A stretch of 63,597 bases of DNA from an uncultured Pseudomonas sp. GTDB lineage: Bacteria > Pseudomonadota > Gammaproteobacteria > Pseudomonadales > Pseudomonadaceae. The stretch is from NCBI RefSeq assembly GCF_913777995.1, contig NZ_CAJYVE010000022.1:1-63597 (forward strand). Direction: 5' to 3'. Both the position numbers and the translations under genes were made by a program. The first letter of the stretch is position 1; each line of letters opens with the position of its first letter. Below, one piece after another: positions 24,731 to 33,896 of the stretch. The notes under the pieces were generated by a model that had not been told where the DNA came from, made no database searches, and saw only the letters and a list, made by a program, of their open reading frames with translations.

Positions 24731-26356
24731 ATGACGTTCAGATCGTTGTCCATTGCTCCAAGGGCCATGCTGAGTTTCGGTGTGATCGCCCTGCTGGTAT
24801 TTATTTTCGGCGGTTTCGCTCTGATGCAGATGTCGCAGATGCATGCACGTTCGGCTGAGGTCGAGAGCGACTGGATGCCCAGCCTCAATGCGCTGTCGGA
24901 CGTCAGCCGCGACATGCTCCTGCTGCGCAGCGCCACACTGCGCCTGATGCTCAGTGAGAACGACCAGCAGCTGCAGTCCACGTTGACCCGGGTCAAGGAG
25001 CTGCGCAGCGAGCTGCAGCGCATGCAGGGTGAGTACGAGCGCTTGATCAGCTCGCCCACCGAGCGTACCGCCTACGAGCAATTCAACCAGGCCGAGAGCG
25101 CTTACCTGGCGGGTCAGTCGGAGGTGGTGAGCCAGGTCCAGGCCGGCGAGCGGCAGGCGGCTTACGCACTGATCATGAAGGTGCTCAACCCCAATGCCGA
25201 TGAAATGGTGCGGCGCATGCAGGCGCTGATCGGCATCAACCGCCAAGGCGCCTCGGACGCGGCGGCGCAGTCGGCGCAGGTCTACCAGCACGCCGTGCAG
25301 GGCACCCTGGTGGTCATGGGCCTGGCGGCTATTTTCACCCTGGGGCTGGCGTTGCTGTTCACTCGCAGCATCGTGCGGCCGCTGGCGACTGCCGTACAGG
25401 TGGCCGGTTCGGTCGCGCAGGGCAACCTGACTTTGGAAATCGATACCCGTGGCAGTGACGAACCGGCGCGGCTACTGCAGTCGCTCCAGCACATGCAGGA
25501 TCGCCTGCGCGACACCATCGGTCAGATTGCCCAGGCTTCGGAACAGCTGGCATCGGCCGCCGGGCTACTCAACGGGGTGACCGAAGAGGGCTCGCGCAAC
25601 CTGCAGCGCCAGAGTACCGAGATCGATCAGGCGGCCACGGCGGTCACGCAGATGAGCAGTGCCGTCGACGAGGTGGCGCGCAACGCCGCCAGCGCTTCGC
25701 AGAGTTCGGTGCAGTCCGGGCAGATCGCCCGCCAGGGTAGCGAGTCGATCAACCAGACCCTGGCGACCATCGGCAGGTTGGCCACCGATGTCGACACTAC
25801 CTCATCGAGCTTTACCCACCTGGCCGGCAAGATTCATGGCATAAGCCGGGTGCTCGACGTGATTCGCAGCATCGCCGAGCAGACCAACCTGCTGGCGCTC
25901 AACGCCGCCATCGAGGCGGCACGTGCCGGGGAAGCCGGCCGTGGCTTCGCCGTGGTCGCCGATGAGGTGCGCGCACTGGCGCACAAGACAGGACAATCTA
26001 CGCTAGAGATCGAAACCATGATCAGTGCCATCCAGAACGATACCGCCCAGGCGGTGCGTTCGATGGACAGTTGCAATGGACTCACCAAGCAGACCCTCGA
26101 TGTTGCGCAGGGGGCAGGGCAGGCACTGGAGCAGATCATCCAGGCGATCGGGCAGATCAACGATCGCAACCTGGTGATCGCTTCCGCGACCGAGCAGCAG
26201 GCCCACGTCGCCCGTGAAGTCGACCGTAGCTTGGTGAACATCCGTGACTTGGCGCTGAGCAATTCCAGCGGTTCGCAGCAGACCAGTACGGCGAGCCGCG
26301 GCCTGTCGGGGCTGGCCATGGAATTAAGGACGATGGTCGGGCGCTTCCAGATATGA
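24731..26356 (+). CDS. Methyl-accepting chemotaxis protein with 4HB sensor
   Basis: This 541-residue receptor has membrane helix 1 (about 14-36), a periplasmic four-helix-bundle ligand domain (about 37-190), membrane helix 2 (about 190-210), a HAMP domain and the long cytoplasmic signalling coiled coil. The hairpin tip is highly conserved ([32 protein letters not shown]). ATG 24731 follows a GGGGG SD; the frame is open from 24707. There is no C-terminal CheR/CheB pentapeptide. The ligand is unknown. Confidence 0.93.
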   Translation: MTFRSLSIAPRAMLSFGVIALLVFIFGGFALMQMSQMHARSAEVESDWMPSLNALSDVSRDMLLLRSATLRLMLSENDQQLQSTLTRVKELRSELQRMQGEYERLISSPTERTAYEQFNQAESAYLAGQSEVVSQVQAGERQAAYALIMKVLNPNADEMVRRMQALIGINRQGASDAAAQSAQVYQHAVQGTLVVMGLAAIFTLGLALLFTRSIVRPLATAVQVAGSVAQGNLTLEIDTRGSDEPARLLQSLQHMQDRLRDTIGQIAQASEQLASAAGLLNGVTEEGSRNLQRQSTEIDQAATAVTQMSSAVDEVARNAASASQSSVQSGQIARQGSESINQTLATIGRLATDVDTTSSSFTHLAGKIHGISRVLDVIRSIAEQTNLLALNAAIEAARAGEAGRGFAVVADEVRALAHKTGQSTLEIETMISAIQNDTAQAVRSMDSCNGLTKQTLDVAQGAGQALEQIIQAIGQINDRNLVIASATEQQAHVAREVDRSLVNIRDLALSNSSGSQQTSTASRGLSGLAMELRTMVGRFQI

Positions 26357-26417
26357 GCCGTTCAAGGCTCGGGGAGACGGCCGTGAAGGGTCATGCAGGC
26401 AAGGGAGCATGCAGTGG

Positions 26418-29400
26418 ATGAAGACCAATTCGCTCAAGTGGCTGTGTGGCTGGACGTCGCTGGTCCTGCTGGCGGGGCTGGCGCTTAGCTGGTTCGCCAG
26501 TCATGAGCAGGCCAAGGCCATCGAGCGTTATGTGATGATGGCGCTCAAGGATGCCGGGCAGGGCATCGCCGACGATCTGCAGACCCGCCTGAGGGTCTAT
26601 GAATACCGCTTGCGCGGGTTGCGCGGCGCGATCCACATGATGAACCCGGAGGACATAAGCGGCAGCCAGATGAGCCGCTACAGTCAGGGCCGCAACATCG
26701 AGAAAGAGTATCCGGGGGCCAGTGGCTTCGGTTTCATCCGTCGTGTGCCACAGAACAAGGAGGGGGACTTCCTGCGCGCCGTACGCGCCGATGGTCGGCC
26801 GGATTTTGCCCTCAGCCGTTTCAGTGCCCATCAGGGTGACCGCTACATCATCCAGTTCATCGACCCTTCCGTACGCAACATCCAGGCTCTGGGTCTGGAT
26901 ATCGCCTCTGAGCCGCGTCGTCGCGATGCTGCCATTCAGGCCATGCGCAGCGGCGAGGCAACACTTTCGGCGCCGATCACCCTGCAACAGAGCAATGAAG
27001 AGCGTCTGCGGGCGTTCCTGTTCCTGTTGCCGGTTTACAGCACGCCGGAAACGCCGCCCGACGTTGCACAGCGCGAGGCGTCCGCCATCGGCTGGACCTA
27101 CGCGCCGCTGGCCATGAGCGAGGTCATGGCCAGCCTCGATCCCGCCAATCATCGCCTGCACCTGACCCTGTACGACGTCAGCGATGGTCGGCAACTGATC
27201 TATCAGACCCATGACGATGAACCGGAGCCGGAAGTCGTCCAGGTGTACGCTTTCGAACGCGAGATCTATGGCCGGGTATGGCGCATGGAGGTCGGTGCCC
27301 ATCCGCTGTTCATCACCTCCCTGGACCTGGTACCCCCGGCCCGGGTGTTTTTCATTGGCATGCTGGCCACGCTGCTGCTGACCGCAATGGTCGGCAACCT
27401 GATGCTGTCACGCCTGCGCAAGCACGAGGTGATCGCCGGCCAGGCACGTCTGGCCACCATCGTCGAGAACTCCAGCGATGCAATCATCGGTGAAGCCCTG
27501 GATGGGCGGATCATCACCTGGAACCGCGCCGCCGAGCAGATGTTCGGTTACACCGAGGACGAGGTGCTGGGTCGCCCGCTGGCGCCCTTGCTGGTGCCCC
27601 TGTCGCGGGTGCACGAGGATGAACAGCTGCTCGAACGCGTGGCGCGTGGCGAGCGCGGCTCGACCCTGGAAACCCAGCGCTTGCACAAGGAAGGCCGGTT
27701 GATCGACGTGACCATCACCTGCAGCCTGATCCGCGAGGCGGACGGCAGCATTCTTGGCGCGGCAAAAATGATGCACGACATCACCGACCGCAAGCGCGTC
27801 GAGCGCTACCTGATGGAGTTCAATGCCGAACTGGAACAACAGGTCAACGAACGCACCGCCGAACTGACGCGGGTGGCCGGTTTGCTGCAGGCGGTACTCG
27901 ATGCGTCTTCGGAAGTCTCCATCATCGCCACCGATACCGAGGGGCGCGTCGTGGTGTTCAACCGCGGCGCGGAATTGCTGCTCGGCTATTCGAACCAGGA
28001 GATCGTCGGGCAGAAAACCGCCGTAGGGTTCCACCTGCGTGCCGAGATGGATGCTCGTTCGCTGGAACTGAGCCGTGAGTACGGCATCCTCATCGAGGGC
28101 GTCGACGTATTCACCTTCAAGGCCCAGCTGGAAGGCGCGGAAACCCGCCAGTGGACCTACGTGCGCAAGGACGGCTCGCACGTCCAGGTGTCGATGGTGA
28201 TCACCCCGATCCGTACCGAAACGGGCGAAATCATCGGCCATCTGGCCATTGCCCAGGACATCACCGAGCGCCTGCGCCATAGCGCCGAACTCAATGATGC
28301 CAAGTCCATCGCCGAAGCCGCCAACGCCGCCAAGAGCCTGTTCCTGGCCAACATGAGCCACGAGATCCGCACACCGATGAACGCGGTGATCGGTATCGCC
28401 CACTTGTTGCAGAACACCTCCTTGAACGAGCAGCAGCGGCAGCTGCTGACCAAGCTGCAGATCGCCGGACGCACGCTGCTGGGCATCATCAACGACATCC
28501 TCGACATCGCCAAGATCGAAGCGGGCGAGATGCGCCTGGAAAGCAACCCCTTCAGCCCCCGGCAACTGCTCGGCGAGCTTAACGAGCTGTTTACCTCCCA
28601 GGCCCAGGAAAAGGGCCTGCGTTTTTCCGTCAAGGGCGCGGGGCAACTGCCGAACCTGCTGATTGGCGATGCCTTGCGGGTCAACCAGATCCTCATGAAC
28701 CTGGTGGGTAATGCCCTCAAGTTCACCACCCAGGGCGGCGTCGAGGTGAGCGCCAGCCGCGAGAGCGGTGATGCCGAGCACTGCTGGTTGCGCTTCAGCG
28801 TGCAGGACACCGGCTGTGGTATCGCCGCCGATGTGCTGGGTCAGCTGTTTTCGCCATTCACCCAGGCCGACGCTTCCACCACACGCCGCTTCGGCGGCAC
28901 CGGCCTGGGCCTGTCGGTGGTGCGTGGGCTGGCCGAGCAGATGGGCGGCGAAGTGGGCGTGCGCAGCGAATTGGGCATGGGCAGCGAGTTCTGGGTACGC
29001 TTGCCGTTTCGCATCGGCCAGAGTGACGTGGAACCGGCCGTGCCGGGCAGCAACCTGGAAGTGCTGGTGCTCAGCGACAACGTGCAATCCTCACAGGCCT
29101 TGCAACGCCTGTGCCGCGGCCTGGGCTGGCGGGTCTGCTGCCCGCCCGGTGAAGAAGCGCTGCAACCCTTGCTCGACGAGCGTCGGCAACGCAGCGGCCC
29201 GCTGCCGGACGTCCTGTTGCTCGACTGGCAGCAGGTGCAGCCTGGTGAGCTGCAACGGGTTCGTGAAATCGCCGGCCTGCCGGTCATCCTGGTAACCCGC
29301 GTCGGTACAGAGCAGGCCGTCGCCGATCTGCCGGTCGACTGGCTGTTGCTCAAGCCGCTGGACAGTTCGGCGCTGTTCAACGCCGTCAATGCTTGCATCG

Positions 29401-30476
29401 CCCGGTGCCAGGGCAGTACCGCGCGGGTCATCCAGGCGACCCGCCTGGACACCAGCGTGACCCGTTGGCTCAGCGGCCTGGAGCTGCTGCTGGTCGACGA
29501 CAGCGAGATCAACCTGGAAGTGGCCAGCCTGCTGCTGGAGCAGCAGGGCGCCAAGGTGCATACCTGCACCAACGGGTTGCAGGCCCTGGAGCGTTTGCGC
29601 CAGGCGCCGGAGTTCTTCGATGCGGTGCTGATGGATGTGCAGATGCCGGAGATGGACGGCTACGAAGCCACTCGGCGCTTGCGCGGCGACCTGGGCCTGA
29701 CCCGCCTGCCGGTACTGGCCTTGACCGCCGGGGCACTGGCCGAAGAGCGACGCCAGGCCGAGCAGGCCGGGATGGACGATTTCCTCACCAAGCCTCTGGA
29801 TCCGGCGGCACTGATCCGCGCCATTCGCCAGGCGGTGGAGCGCGTGCGCGGTGTACCGCTGCAGGTCAGTCAGGTTCCGCAGTCGTCTGCGCAGGGCGGT
29901 GACTGGCCGCAGATCGACGGCATCGACAGTCAGGAGGTGGCCACCCGCCTGGGGCATGATGTGGAGCTGTTCCTGTCGTCCTTGAAACGCTTCTTCGCCG
30001 AGTTCGCCGGCTTCGGTGACGTATCGACGATCCAGCAGCGCGCCATCGGTGAGCCCATGGTGGTGGCGGCCGAGCTACACAAGCTGCGGGGTGTGGCGAA
30101 CCTGCTGGGTGCCCGGGAACTGGGGCGCCTGGCGGCGCAGGCCGAGACGGCCCTGCGAGAGTCTGCCGATGCCGCGCCCAGCCTGCACGGATTGACCGAG
30201 GCTTATCATGAGCTGCGTGAACAGACTGCCGCGCTGCAGGTTTCCAGCCTGCCGGCGCCGCAAGCCGAGGCGGACCCGGAGACGGCCCGCGAAGCACTGA
30301 CCCGCCTGCGCGAGTCGCTGGGCCAACGTGACCTCGCCGCCCTGGACCTGTTCGCCCTGGCCGCACCGGCGTTGCAGGCTTCAGCCGGTCGACCGCTGGT
30401 CGAACAGCTCTGGCAGGCTGTCGAGGGCCTCGAGTTCGAGCGTGCCCTGGATCTGCTCGAACGTGCCGATCTTTGA
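26418..30476 (+). CDS. CHASE-PAS-PAS hybrid histidine kinase with two receivers and Hpt
   Basis: This very large sensor (1352 residues from ATG 26418) has a membrane helix near residue 8-28, a periplasmic CHASE domain, a second helix near 309-329, two PAS domains, HisKA with His648 (MSHEIRTPMN), an ATPase domain (LVGNALKFT, GGTGLGLSV), a degenerate first receiver (LSDN at the acidic pocket, LLLDWQQ), a complete second receiver (Asp1073, LMDVQMPEMDG) and an Hpt domain with His1221 (LHKLRGVANL). ATG 26409 is only one base from the SD GGGAG, so 26418 is preferred. It precedes a receiver-GGDEF gene by 31 bp, so phosphorelay to that regulator is likely. Confidence 0.92.
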   Translation: MKTNSLKWLCGWTSLVLLAGLALSWFASHEQAKAIERYVMMALKDAGQGIADDLQTRLRVYEYRLRGLRGAIHMMNPEDISGSQMSRYSQGRNIEKEYPGASGFGFIRRVPQNKEGDFLRAVRADGRPDFALSRFSAHQGDRYIIQFIDPSVRNIQALGLDIASEPRRRDAAIQAMRSGEATLSAPITLQQSNEERLRAFLFLLPVYSTPETPPDVAQREASAIGWTYAPLAMSEVMASLDPANHRLHLTLYDVSDGRQLIYQTHDDEPEPEVVQVYAFEREIYGRVWRMEVGAHPLFITSLDLVPPARVFFIGMLATLLLTAMVGNLMLSRLRKHEVIAGQARLATIVENSSDAIIGEALDGRIITWNRAAEQMFGYTEDEVLGRPLAPLLVPLSRVHEDEQLLERVARGERGSTLETQRLHKEGRLIDVTITCSLIREADGSILGAAKMMHDITDRKRVERYLMEFNAELEQQVNERTAELTRVAGLLQAVLDASSEVSIIATDTEGRVVVFNRGAELLLGYSNQEIVGQKTAVGFHLRAEMDARSLELSREYGILIEGVDVFTFKAQLEGAETRQWTYVRKDGSHVQVSMVITPIRTETGEIIGHLAIAQDITERLRHSAELNDAKSIAEAANAAKSLFLANMSHEIRTPMNAVIGIAHLLQNTSLNEQQRQLLTKLQIAGRTLLGIINDILDIAKIEAGEMRLESNPFSPRQLLGELNELFTSQAQEKGLRFSVKGAGQLPNLLIGDALRVNQILMNLVGNALKFTTQGGVEVSASRESGDAEHCWLRFSVQDTGCGIAADVLGQLFSPFTQADASTTRRFGGTGLGLSVVRGLAEQMGGEVGVRSELGMGSEFWVRLPFRIGQSDVEPAVPGSNLEVLVLSDNVQSSQALQRLCRGLGWRVCCPPGEEALQPLLDERRQRSGPLPDVLLLDWQQVQPGELQRVREIAGLPVILVTRVGTEQAVADLPVDWLLLKPLDSSALFNAVNACIARCQGSTARVIQATRLDTSVTRWLSGLELLLVDDSEINLEVASLLLEQQGAKVHTCTNGLQALERLRQAPEFFDAVLMDVQMPEMDGYEATRRLRGDLGLTRLPVLALTAGALAEERRQAEQAGMDDFLTKPLDPAALIRAIRQAVERVRGVPLQVSQVPQSSAQGGDWPQIDGIDSQEVATRLGHDVELFLSSLKRFFAEFAGFGDVSTIQQRAIGEPMVVAAELHKLRGVANLLGARELGRLAAQAETALRESADAAPSLHGLTEAYHELREQTAALQVSSLPAPQAEADPETAREALTRLRESLGQRDLAALDLFALAAPALQASAGRPLVEQLWQAVEGLEFERALDLLERADL

Positions 30477-30507
30477 AGGGCAAACAGGGAATGGAGAAAC
30501 AGACGTA

Positions 30508-31476
30508 ATGGAACCGACCCCCAGCCTGCTGATCGTCGATGACGACATTTCCGCTATCCGGGTGCTGAGCAAAGTGTTGCAGGGCCTGGGGCAGATTCGC
30601 TTCGCCACCGGCGGCGAACAGGCATTGCGCATGATCCAGGAGCAGCGTCCCGACCTGATCCTGCTCGATGCCGAAATGCCGGGTATGAGCGGCTTCGAGG
30701 TGTGCCGAACCGTCAAGAGCGACCCGCTGCTGCAGGATGTGCCGGTGATCTTCATCACCAGCCACACCCAGACCCGCGTCGAGGAGCAGGGTCTGGCGCT
30801 GGGGGCGGTGGACTTCATTGGCAAGCCGGTGCAGCCGGCGATCGTCACTGCCCGGGTCAAGACCCATCTGCGCCTCAAAATGGCCATGGATCGTCTCAAC
30901 CGCCTGGCACAGACCGACGGCCTGACCGGCCTGGCCAACCGCCGCCTGCTGGACGAGGCCATCGAGCGCGAATGGTCGCGGGCCAGGCGCAATCAGGGTG
31001 CCTTCTCGCTGTTGCTGCTGGATATCGACTATTTCAAGCGCTACAACGACCGCTACGGTCATTTGCAGGGCGACGAGTGCCTGATTGCCGTGGCTCATGC
31101 ACTCAAGGGCTGCGTGCATCGGTCTACTGACCTGGTGGCACGCTATGGTGGCGAGGAATTCGTCATTCTGCTTCCGGATACGGGGGCCGAAGGCGCCCGC
31201 CAGATGGCGCAGGAGGTGGTCGAGACCGTCCAGGGGCTAGAGCGCGTGCACGAAGCCAGTGAGTATGGACGGGTGACGGTATCGGTGGGCGCGGCCAGCC
31301 TGGAAGCCGGGGTCAACTGCCCAGCCCGCTCGACACCGCCAGTGCCCCCCGAACCCATTGTGGTGGCGCTGCTCGCACAAGCCGACCGGGCGCTTTACCA
31401 GGCCAAGGATGGCGGGCGCAACACCAGTCGTTTCGTCGCCCTCACACCGCCGCTGCCCGGTGAGGCTGCAATGTGA
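30508..31476 (+). CDS. Response regulator diguanylate cyclase (REC-GGDEF)
   Basis: This 322-residue protein has an N-terminal receiver (Asp54, LLDAEMPGM; Lys in GKPVQP) and a C-terminal GGDEF domain with intact RYGGEEF, so it should make cyclic di-GMP. An inhibitory RxxD site (RSTD) lies exactly five residues before GGEEF, allowing product inhibition. It probably receives phosphate from the Hpt of the preceding hybrid kinase. The ATG at 30508 follows GGAG with an 11-base spacer; the upstream open frame is excluded because it overlaps the kinase. Confidence 0.92.
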   Translation: MEPTPSLLIVDDDISAIRVLSKVLQGLGQIRFATGGEQALRMIQEQRPDLILLDAEMPGMSGFEVCRTVKSDPLLQDVPVIFITSHTQTRVEEQGLALGAVDFIGKPVQPAIVTARVKTHLRLKMAMDRLNRLAQTDGLTGLANRRLLDEAIEREWSRARRNQGAFSLLLLDIDYFKRYNDRYGHLQGDECLIAVAHALKGCVHRSTDLVARYGGEEFVILLPDTGAEGARQMAQEVVETVQGLERVHEASEYGRVTVSVGAASLEAGVNCPARSTPPVPPEPIVVALLAQADRALYQAKDGGRNTSRFVALTPPLPGEAAM

Positions 31477-31497
31477 CGCCCGCTGGCACGCTGCCGT

Positions 31498-32049
31498 TCA
31501 GCTGTGCACGCAGTGAGTGACGTACTCGCCTTTCTGCAAAGGGCTCTGCACCTCGTGGATCACCCCGCAAAGCAGCGCCTGCTCCGGTTCGAGAATCCGT
31601 GGCGCGGCGGTCAGGTACTTTTCGGTTTCCAGCGGTTCCTGCGCGCCCTGGGTGCGCTCGGCCACGATGCGGCAGTACAGGTGCATGTCGAAGTCCAGGC
31701 TCATCGCGTATTCGGACATGCGTGAATGGTCCACGGCGCCGTTGAGGTGCCAGTGGAAGGGGTGAAACAGGAATTTGCTGTGCGGGCAGGCGGTTCGGTG
31801 TTCCCCCGCGAGGAAAATGACGTTGCCCATGGATTCCACAGTGCCCAGGTTATGGGTGTGTACCGGCATCGGCAGGCTCAGCAGAAAGTTGTAGAGGGTG
31901 AAGCCGTAACTGCATTCGCCGCCCATTGTGGCGATGTTCAGCACCAGGCGTTCGGCGTTCTGCTGGGCGGCCTGGGAGGCCTTGTCGATCAGTTGTCCGC
32001 AGGTTGCGGAGTTGATGGGGGCGGTGAAATGGATAATGTGAATCGCCAT
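31498..32049 (-). CDS. ClpP/crotonase-fold serine protease-like protein
   Basis: This 183-residue protein shows the ClpP fold pattern: nucleophile Ser73 in TVESMGNVIFLAGE (usual xASMGxxL) and His96 in KFLFHPFHW. The acid is not obvious. It lacks the N-terminal axial loop of housekeeping ClpP and has no ClpX/ClpA partner nearby. AGAGGT just upstream fixes the start at 32049. It is convergent with the cyclase gene 21 bases away. Substrates are unknown; neighbouring KGG and GST genes suggest a stress setting. Confidence 0.8.
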   Translation of the reverse strand: MAIHIIHFTAPINSATCGQLIDKASQAAQQNAERLVLNIATMGGECSYGFTLYNFLLSLPMPVHTHNLGTVESMGNVIFLAGEHRTACPHSKFLFHPFHWHLNGAVDHSRMSEYAMSLDFDMHLYCRIVAERTQGAQEPLETEKYLTAAPRILEPEQALLCGVIHEVQSPLQKGEYVTHCVHS

Positions 32050-32275
32050 GTTCGCTACCTCTTGAACGATGAGCGCGGATCGAACGAGTTGCATACCCCG
32101 CAGCGTGGCGAGGAGGCTGTGCAGCGAAGGTGTCAGCGCTGCACGCCGACAGGACGGAGCCACTCCACAGCAGGTTCTGGTTGACCACCCGCTGCCAGAT
32201 CGGCCCCGCCCATGGCGCAGTGGTGTTCATGGGCGGATCATGGCCCAGGCTGCGCAGGTTTCAAACGGCAAGGGC

Positions 32276-32452
32276 TCAGGACTGGCGACCACCGCGGTGA
32301 CTGCCTTGTCCGCCTTTCTTACCGGCTTCCGATGCCTTATCCCGGTCCTGGGACATATTGCCGCCCGAGGATTGACCGCCTTTCTTGCCGGCTTGGGAAG
32401 CCTTCTCGCGGTCGTTGGCGAAGTTGCCGGGATTCTTGTTTCCTGTAGTCAT
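32276..32452 (-). CDS. KGG-repeat stress-induced small protein
   Basis: This 58-residue hydrophilic protein begins MTTGNKNPGNFAND and carries two copies of the KGG motif (REKASQAGKKGGQ and RDKASEAGKKGGQ), as in con-10/GsiB-type general stress proteins. The ATG at 32452 is preceded by GGAG with a seven-base spacer. It is glycine- and lysine-rich and probably intrinsically disordered, acting as a desiccation or stress protectant (family knowledge). No terminator is obvious downstream. Confidence 0.88.
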   Translation of the reverse strand: MTTGNKNPGNFANDREKASQAGKKGGQSSGGNMSQDRDKASEAGKKGGQGSHRGGRQS

Positions 32453-32495
32453 GATAGCACTCCAATATTGGCTATGAGTTCCAACAGTTCACAAA

Positions 32496-32517
32496 TGCCC
32501 GTTTTAATTAACGGGCA
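32496..32517. promoter_or_regulatory. Hairpin upstream of the KGG gene
   Basis: TGCCCGTT and AACGGGCA form a perfect 8-bp inverted repeat with a six-base AT loop, 44-65 bases upstream of the KGG start. It could be an operator or a leader hairpin. Confidence 0.4.
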
Positions 32518-32600
32518 CTAGATCCGATAAGTGTCCGGTGTGGAATGTTTCTGGAATTGTTGTGTGGCCGGATGAATGGTAGTAATGAAGTGTCAATGGT

Positions 32601-32717
32601 ATGAAGAAAACTATAAAAACTTTTATGAATCAGCGAGCTGCAAATGGAGTGATAAGTTTGGAAACCTTTGTAAGGTTTTTGACAGCTGGTGTCAGTATGG
32701 CGGGGCTATTTATATAA
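32601..32717 (+). CDS. Possible 38-residue small protein in an AT-rich gap
   Basis: The frame begins MKKTIKTFMNQRAANG and ends with a hydrophobic stretch (FLTAGVSMAGLFI). It lies in the only distinctly AT-rich stretch of this part of the window (about 32520-32760). It has no clear SD and no recognised family. The basic N-terminus and hydrophobic tail would suit a small membrane peptide, but chance is equally likely. Confidence 0.2.
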   Translation: MKKTIKTFMNQRAANGVISLETFVRFLTAGVSMAGLFI

Positions 32718-32828
32718 AGGTGTCATTAAAAAACGCGCTTTATTCCTTTTGATCACGAACCGTTGAAAGTGAGCGAGAAGTTCCACGCGCTTTGGGTCGG
32801 ATAAGCCGCAATACGGGTCAGTTGAGCC

Positions 32829-32884
32829 GTGGGAGCGAGCTTGCTCGCGAAAACGCCAGGAAATTCACTGTATCTGCTGTGAAT
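32829..32884. repeat. Truncated chimeric REPIN
   Basis: A left type b arm (GTGGGAGCGAGCTTGCT) is joined to the type a spacer (CGCCAGGAAATTCACTG, CTGCTGTGAA) and then stops without its right arm. It is a partial copy of the elements at 14017 and 63351. Confidence 0.75.
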
Positions 32885-32888
32885 ATGA

Positions 32889-32915
32889 GGCCGCTCTCCG
32901 GGGGTGAGAGCGGCC
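32889..32915. terminator. Hairpin after the YghU-like gene
   Basis: GGCCGCTCTC and GAGAGCGGCC form a perfect 10-bp stem with a seven-base loop just past the stop of the leftward GST gene. There is no T run, so termination strength is uncertain. Confidence 0.55.
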
Positions 32916-32922
32916 AGCCCGA

Positions 32923-33762
32923 TCAGTCCAGGTCTTTCGCGTCGTGACGCTCCGCCACCTGGCTGGCTTCGTCGCCCCAGGTGCGGTTGACCCGTTGGCC
33001 GCGTTGCACGGCCGGGCGTTGGGCGATGGCTTCGGCCCAGCGCTGCACGTGGGTGTACTCATGCACGGCCAGGAACTGTGCGGCCGAATACAGGTTGCCG
33101 CGCACCAATTGCCCGTACCACGGCCATACGGCGATGTCCGCGATGCTGTAGTGCTCGCCGGCCAGATAGGCGCTTTCGCCCAGACGGCGGTCCAGCACAT
33201 CGAGCTGGCGCTTGGCTTCCATGGTGAAGCGGTTGATCGGGTACTCCAGCTTTTCCGGGGCATAGGCATAGAAATGCCCGAAGCCGCCGCCGAGGTAGGG
33301 CGCCGCGCCCATCTGCCAGAACAGCCAGTTCAGGGTCTCGGTACGGCCTGCCGGGTCAGCGGGCAGGAACGCACCGAACTTTTCCGCCAGGTACAGCAGG
33401 ATCGCGCCCGACTCGAAGACGCGCTGCGCTGGCGCCACACTGCGGTCGAGCAGGGCAGGGATCTTCGAGTTGGGGTTGACCGCGACGAAGCCGCTGGAGA
33501 ACTGCTCGCCCTGGTTGATGCGGATCAGCCAGGCATCGTATTCGGCGCCCGGGTGGCCGAGGGCGAGCAGCTCTTCGAGCAGGATGGTGACTTTCACGCC
33601 ATTGGGCGTACCGAGGGAGTACAGCTGCAGCGGGTGTTTGCCGACCGGCAATTCCTTGTCGTGGGTAGGACCGGCCACGGGGCGGTTGATGTTGGCGAAC
33701 TGTCCGCCGGATGGTGCCTCGTGGGTCCAGACGGTTGGGGGCGTGTAAGTACCTTGGGTCAT
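32923..33762 (-). CDS. yghU: YghU-type glutathione S-transferase / disulfide reductase
   Basis: This 279-residue protein matches the nu-class GST YghU. It has an N-terminal extension (QFANINRPVAGPTHDKELPVG), a thioredoxin-like GST domain (LYSLGTPNGVKVTILLEE, NPNSKIPALLD, VFESGAILLYLAEKF) and an all-helical C-terminal domain (HYSIADIAVWPWYG). The family reduces disulfides and organic hydroperoxides with glutathione. It stands alone, with 134 bp to the next leftward gene. Confidence 0.93.
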   Translation of the reverse strand: MTQGTYTPPTVWTHEAPSGGQFANINRPVAGPTHDKELPVGKHPLQLYSLGTPNGVKVTILLEELLALGHPGAEYDAWLIRINQGEQFSSGFVAVNPNSKIPALLDRSVAPAQRVFESGAILLYLAEKFGAFLPADPAGRTETLNWLFWQMGAAPYLGGGFGHFYAYAPEKLEYPINRFTMEAKRQLDVLDRRLGESAYLAGEHYSIADIAVWPWYGQLVRGNLYSAAQFLAVHEYTHVQRWAEAIAQRPAVQRGQRVNRTWGDEASQVAERHDAKDLD

Positions 33763-33896
33763 GCAGGTCCTCCTGGTCTCTGGCGGCGCCCGCTGGCGCC
33801 GGGTAGCGAGAGAGCGGACCTGTAGCGGCCCGATTCGCGTGGCCCGTCATCATGAACCAGTTTGTGCCAAAGGTGCAGCCTGTGCGGCCAGGGCAT

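Noticed and set aside
27408-29087. 559-residue minus-strand frame inside the hybrid kinase
   Set aside because: Antisense to conserved kinase domains, His- and Gln-rich shadow composition.
31850-32230. 126-residue minus-strand frame upstream of and overlapping the ClpP-like gene
   Set aside because: It overlaps the ClpP-like gene in another frame and has no recognisable motif.
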